A DNA stretch of 64,000 nt. It comes from Bacillota bacterium (GTDB taxonomy: Bacteria > Bacillota > UBA4882 > UBA8346). Of the stretch, positions 60,857-64,000 are shown in pieces (within the stretch, counting starts at the first letter, position 1; the number at the start of each line of letters is the position of its first letter). The notes under the pieces are model-generated. The model was not told the origin of the DNA. It saw only the letters and a program-made list of their open reading frames with translations, and did not search any database. The stretch covers positions 1-64,000 of the forward strand of contig JAEZCE010000054.1 in the NCBI GenBank assembly GCA_023429995.1, read 5' to 3'. The position numbers and the translations under genes were made by a program.

Positions 60857-61804
60857 ATGTGGAAATCGTTGGTGGATTGGCTTATTTATAGGGTATTCGG
60901 ATTATCCGCCAAATCGCATGTAGCGGCGGCGTTAAATTTCTTTATCTATGATACGGTTAAAATTTTTTTCTTACTCTCGGTTATTATCTTTGCAGTAGCC
61001 ATCATCCGGAGCTTTTTTCCGCCCGAGAAAACCAAACAAATCTTGAGCAAATTTCCGGAAACTGTCGGTAATGTGCTGGCAGCATTATTGGGAATCGTGA
61101 CCCCTTTTTGTTCCTGCTCGGCGGTGCCCCTTTTTATCGGCTTTATTGAAGCCGGGGTGCCGCTGGGAGTTACTTTTTCCTTTCTCGTTTCCTCGCCGAT
61201 GGTCAACGAAGTGGCTTTGATCATGCTTTGGGGACTCTTTGGCTGGAAGGTTGCAATTTTCTATATTCTGAGCGGAGTGGTCATTGCAATCGTCAGCGGT
61301 TTAGTGATTGGCAGATTAAAATTGGAAAAACAGGTTGAAGATTATGTTTATCAGGTTCAAATGGGAAGCGCTGAAATTCCCAGTCCGACCTGGCCGGAAC
61401 GTTTCAATTATGCCCAAGGATATGTCTTGGATATCCTCCATCGGGTTTGGCTTTATGTGCTTGGTGGAATCGCTTTGGGTGGTTTGATGCACGGGTATGC
61501 CCCTGCCAATCTGCTCTCGCAAATTGCCGGATCTTCCAATCCCTTTGCGGTACCGGTTGCCGTCTTGATCGGGGTTCCTTTATACTCTAACGCCGCCGGA
61601 GTTATCCCCATTGTGAAAGTGTTGATGGACAAAGGAATGGCGATTGGAACCGCGCTCTCCTTCATGATGGCGGTAACGGCGCTTTCACTCCCGGAAGGGA
61701 TTATTTTGCGAAAAGTATTGAAACCCAGACTGCTGGGGATCTTTTTCAGCGTTGTGGCGATTGGTATTATGATCACCGGTTATTTGTTTAATTGGATGTT
61801 GTAA
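60857..61804 (+). CDS. COG0701 permease (ArsP/UPF0718-type)
   Basis: Integral membrane protein, 315 residues, eight or so hydrophobic segments. Two hallmark repeats: TPFCSCSAVPLFIGFIEAG with a Cys pair, and GVPLYSNAAGVIPIV. Members include ArsP, which exports trivalent organoarsenicals (methylarsenite, roxarsone(III)), and related metal(loid) permeases. Encoded after ArsR and a thioredoxin-like protein, so metalloid export is the likely role. In the context of hgcAB an organometal substrate is worth considering, but that is speculation. Confidence 0.85.
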   Translation: MWKSLVDWLIYRVFGLSAKSHVAAALNFFIYDTVKIFFLLSVIIFAVAIIRSFFPPEKTKQILSKFPETVGNVLAALLGIVTPFCSCSAVPLFIGFIEAGVPLGVTFSFLVSSPMVNEVALIMLWGLFGWKVAIFYILSGVVIAIVSGLVIGRLKLEKQVEDYVYQVQMGSAEIPSPTWPERFNYAQGYVLDILHRVWLYVLGGIALGGLMHGYAPANLLSQIAGSSNPFAVPVAVLIGVPLYSNAAGVIPIVKVLMDKGMAIGTALSFMMAVTALSLPEGIILRKVLKPRLLGIFFSVVAIGIMITGYLFNWML

Positions 61805-61932
61805 ACCTCGATTCGGTAAAAGACTATTACAATTTTTCTGATAATACGCAGAAAAATTGACCGAATCGGGTTTATCAACTGAATTCAGCAAGCCTTTATT
61901 AAGAATGTTCTGGAGGTTGCTTGCCGAATTCA
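61803..61932. repeat. Pair of long stem-loops in the ars operon
   Basis: First structure 61803-61873: AAACC(T)CGATTCGGT pairs with ACCGAATCGGGTTT at the outer end, and CAATTTTTCTG with CAGAAAAATTG inside. Second, 61880-61932: TGAATTCaGCAAGC pairs with GCTTGCcGAATTCA around a 25-base loop. Neither ends in a T-run. Together they nearly fill the 156 bases between the permease and ferredoxin genes. Confidence 0.7.
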
Positions 61933-61960
61933 AAGTAAGATCAAGGAGGGTGTATTGAAT

Positions 61961-62224
61961 ATGAGTGAAACCTGGAATGGAGTTCCCCGGGAGAGAGTCC
62001 CCTGGTACCCCACAATTGATTTTAACAAATGCCAGGGCTGCGGAGTTTGTGTGGATTTTTGCTCCCATGGCACTTATGAGATGGATGAAGCTACCGGAAA
62101 GCCGGTGGTGATCAATCCTTACCATTGTGTGGTCGGCTGCAGCGGCTGCAAACCGGAATGCTCGATGGAAGCGATTTCGTTTCCGGCATTGTCAATTTTG
62201 CAAGATTTCATCGATCAAGATTAA
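61961..62224 (+). CDS. 4Fe-4S ferredoxin-like protein
   Basis: 87-residue cytoplasmic ferredoxin. First motif CQGCGVCVDFC near residue 23, second an unusual CVVGCSGCKPEC near residue 54, so two clusters are possible. Opening SETWNGVPRERVPWYPTIDF is Pro/Trp rich. TTG 61955 and ATG 61961 both follow AAGGAGGG; ATG has the better spacing. Small ferredoxins of this kind occur next to arsenical permeases in anaerobes. It may supply electrons for reduction, e.g. of arsenate, but no function is proven. Confidence 0.82.
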   Translation: MSETWNGVPRERVPWYPTIDFNKCQGCGVCVDFCSHGTYEMDEATGKPVVINPYHCVVGCSGCKPECSMEAISFPALSILQDFIDQD

Positions 62225-62279
62225 TTGGACTTTTGTAGGTTTAGGGTGCAAGATTATTTTATTTTGAGGAGGATTGATG

Positions 62280-63344
62280 ATGTCTGAGAAGGTAACCCAA
62301 AAGCTGTCTTTTTTCGACCGTTATTTAACATTATGGATTTTTGCCGCTATGCTCATGGGGGTTTTATTTGGAGTCTTTATTCCGGGCATCGAAAAATTCA
62401 TCAACGGTTTTCAAGTCGGAACCACCAATATTCCCATTGCCATCGGCTTAATATTCATGATGTATCCGCCTTTTGCGAAGGTGAAATACGAGGAACTGGG
62501 CGATGTGTTTAGAAACTGGAAGGTTTTAAGCCTTTCCTTGGTGCAAAACTGGATTGTCGGGCCGATTTTGATGTTCTTTTTAGCCGTTATCTTTTTGGGA
62601 AACTTTCCCCAATACATGATTGGTTTGATTTTGGTAGGCTTAGCCCGCTGTATTGCCATGGTAATCGTTTGGAATGAACTGGCCAAGGGAGATACGGAAT
62701 ATGCAGCAGGTTTAGTGGCCTTTAATAGTATCTTTCAAGTATTGTTTTATAGTTTTTATGCTTGGATTTTCATTACTATTTTGCCTCCGGTTTTTGGATT
62801 CAAAGGCAGCGCAGTTCATGTGAGCATCATCCAAATTGCCAAAAGCGTCTTCGTCTATTTAGGAATTCCTTTTGTCGCCGGGATGGTGACCCGTTATGTG
62901 CTAATGAAACAGAAGGGAAGGGAGTGGTATCAAACCAAGTTTATCCCGAAAATCAGCCCGGTCACCCTGATTGCCTTGTTGTTTACCATCGTGATTATGT
63001 TTAGTTTAAAGGGTGATTTAATAGTACGGATTCCCATGGATGTTGTGCGGATTGCCATTCCTTTATTGATTTACTTTGCGGCGATGTTTTTGGTAAGCTT
63101 TTGGATGAGCAAGAAAATGGGCGCCGATTACCGGAAAACTGCAACCTTATCATTTACTGCAGCCAGTAATAACTTTGAATTGGCGATAGCTGTGGCGGTG
63201 GCGGTGTTTGGGTTAAATTCGGGGGCGGCCTTTGCAGCCGTGATTGGTCCGTTAGTGGAAGTACCCGTGATGATAGGACTGGTGAATGTAGCTTTGTATT
63301 TTAAGCAGCGGTATTTCCGGAAAACTGAAGTTATTTCGTCTTAA
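62280..63344 (+). CDS. acr3: ACR3-type arsenite exporter
   Basis: Arsenite efflux permease of the BART superfamily, about 354 residues, ten hydrophobic segments. FFDRYLTLWIFAAMLMGV, GLARCIAMVIVWN (the essential Cys) and FTAASNNFELAIAVAV (conserved Asn-Glu) are hallmark segments. TTG 62274 and ATG 62277 precede; ATG 62280 has the best spacing from GAGGAGG. It exports As(III) or Sb(III). No arsC or arsA is present in the window. Confidence 0.93.
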   Translation: MSEKVTQKLSFFDRYLTLWIFAAMLMGVLFGVFIPGIEKFINGFQVGTTNIPIAIGLIFMMYPPFAKVKYEELGDVFRNWKVLSLSLVQNWIVGPILMFFLAVIFLGNFPQYMIGLILVGLARCIAMVIVWNELAKGDTEYAAGLVAFNSIFQVLFYSFYAWIFITILPPVFGFKGSAVHVSIIQIAKSVFVYLGIPFVAGMVTRYVLMKQKGREWYQTKFIPKISPVTLIALLFTIVIMFSLKGDLIVRIPMDVVRIAIPLLIYFAAMFLVSFWMSKKMGADYRKTATLSFTAASNNFELAIAVAVAVFGLNSGAAFAAVIGPLVEVPVMIGLVNVALYFKQRYFRKTEVISS

Positions 63345-63345
63345 T

Positions 63346-64000
63346 TTACAAATCACTTTGGATTTCTTCAGCTAATTGCATGAATGCGGCCAAGGCTGGT
63401 GAAATCCATTTGTCTTTATGGTATATCATTTGGGTGTGGATGTTATAATGAAGACAATCCCAATGTAAATCTGCGAGTAAACCACTGGTTAGCTCCTGTT
63501 CCACCGCGATCCTGGGAAGAATGGAAATTCCCAAACCGCTGGTTACACATTTTTTAATCGCTTCGATACTGCCAAATTCATGGACCGATTCCAGTTTAAC
63601 CCCGGCCGCGGCCAATTGGGCTTCAAAAATGACCCGGTAACAACAACCGTTTTCCTCCATCAGAATCAGACTTTCCCCCTGGATATCTTGGGCTTCACAG
63701 TGCTTTTTCCGTGCCAAAGGATGGCCTTTCCAAGCAATTAAAACCATCGGTTCCCTGATGATGGATGTGGATATGAAATCTTCATCAGCAACGGGAGTAT
63801 CGAGTAAAAAAGCGACATCGATGAGATTTTTTCTCACCCAGCCGTATATTTCCTTACAACTGCCAAGTTTTAGGATTAGTTTTACCTTGGGGAAATGTTG
63901 CCGGTATTTTTGTAATAAGGCCGGAAGCCGGAAAACGCATAATGATTCGGGGGCGCCAATCGTTAAGGCGCCTTTAGGGATTGAGGTTCCGGTGATTGAT
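63346..64000 (-). CDS. LysR-family transcriptional regulator (partial)
   Basis: The 3' part of a LysR gene; the DNA-binding N-terminus lies beyond the window. The substrate-binding domain begins GALTIGAPESLCVFRLPALL, runs without a stop to base 64000, and includes FLLDTPV, REPMVLIAWKGHPLA, ESLILMEENGCCYRVIFEAQL and GLGISILPRIAVEQEL. The frame continues past the ATG-less point at 63837, where a GTG is internal, so it is not a short separate gene. It converges on the exporter gene with 1 base between stops. It often regulates divergent genes to the right, outside the window. The effector is unknown; a Cys pair (GCCY) sits in the effector domain. Confidence 0.85.
   Translation of the reverse strand, partial: SITGTSIPKGALTIGAPESLCVFRLPALLQKYRQHFPKVKLILKLGSCKEIYGWVRKNLIDVAFLLDTPVADEDFISTSIIREPMVLIAWKGHPLARKKHCEAQDIQGESLILMEENGCCYRVIFEAQLAAAGVKLESVHEFGSIEAIKKCVTSGLGISILPRIAVEQELTSGLLADLHWDCLHYNIHTQMIYHKDKWISPALAAFMQLAEEIQSDL

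Noticed and set aside
63346..63837. Considered as a complete short LysR gene starting at 63837
   Set aside because: The same frame continues without a stop to base 64000 with clear LysR effector-domain sequence, so it is a partial longer gene.

Overview
The window reads as chromosome of an anaerobic, low-to-medium G+C Bacillota (Firmicutes). The signs are RbsABC- and ChvE-type sugar ABC systems run by LacI regulators, a complete-looking arginine operon with bifunctional-type argJ, a MocR/PdxR regulator, a collagen-repeat protein of the kind found on spore surfaces, a flavodiiron protein and a hemerythrin, strong AGGAGG-type ribosome sites, and frequent TTG/GTG starts. I cannot name a genus from sequence alone.

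Layout. 0.4-11.6 kb: a sugar or sugar-acid island with a divergent LacI regulator, a PfkB kinase, binding protein, ABC ATPase, permease, a KynB-like cyclase, a DHDPS/NAL-type aldolase, a 2-hydroxyacid dehydrogenase and a chemoreceptor. 11.6-13 kb: a structured non-coding stretch, a small coiled-coil gene and the remnant of an ABC exporter. 13-23 kb: an AT-rich surface-glycan island (methyltransferase, radical SAM, MFS, HAD, GT2) ending in a GDP-heptose-type set: a nucleotidyltransferase fused to a GmhB-like phosphatase, a GHMP kinase, a double SIS-domain isomerase-like protein and an SDR epimerase. 23-28 kb: a MocR regulator, an aminotransferase and an exported AGE-fold protein. 28-34.6 kb: argC-argJ-(CGGC protein)-argB-argD-argG behind a strong promoter and a 140-nt leader. 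35-44 kb: a two-component system, an oxidoreductase facing a LacI regulator, the collagen-repeat protein, a GH13 enzyme, a small membrane protein, a lipoprotein and tRNA-Arg(CCG). 45-49.3 kb: a ChvE-GguAB-like sugar transporter. 49.4-52 kb: Fe-S cluster assembly, in which an Rrf2/IscR-like regulator is fused in frame to a NifS-type cysteine desulfurase, followed by IscU. 52-56.3 kb: hemerythrin, tandem heptad repeats, flavodiiron protein, a VOC protein and a NapH-like membrane ferredoxin.

56.4-64 kb is the most notable region: a Cys-rich MarR regulator with a perfect operator palindrome, then hgcA and hgcB, the corrinoid protein and ferredoxin that methylate mercury. They are followed on the same strand by a CoA-disulfide-reductase-like flavoprotein, ArsR, a thioredoxin-like protein, an ArsP/COG0701 permease, a ferredoxin and an ACR3 arsenite exporter. 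A LysR gene on the other strand runs off the end. The signatures of HgcA (Asn-Val-Trp-Cys cap helix, five C-terminal membrane segments) and HgcB (two 4Fe-4S motifs, lone Cys, terminal Cys pair) are all readable. The order suggests a combined mercury/arsenic thiol-metal module.

All calls come from reading the sequence and translations; no database search was run. Transcription sites and hairpins are by eye.
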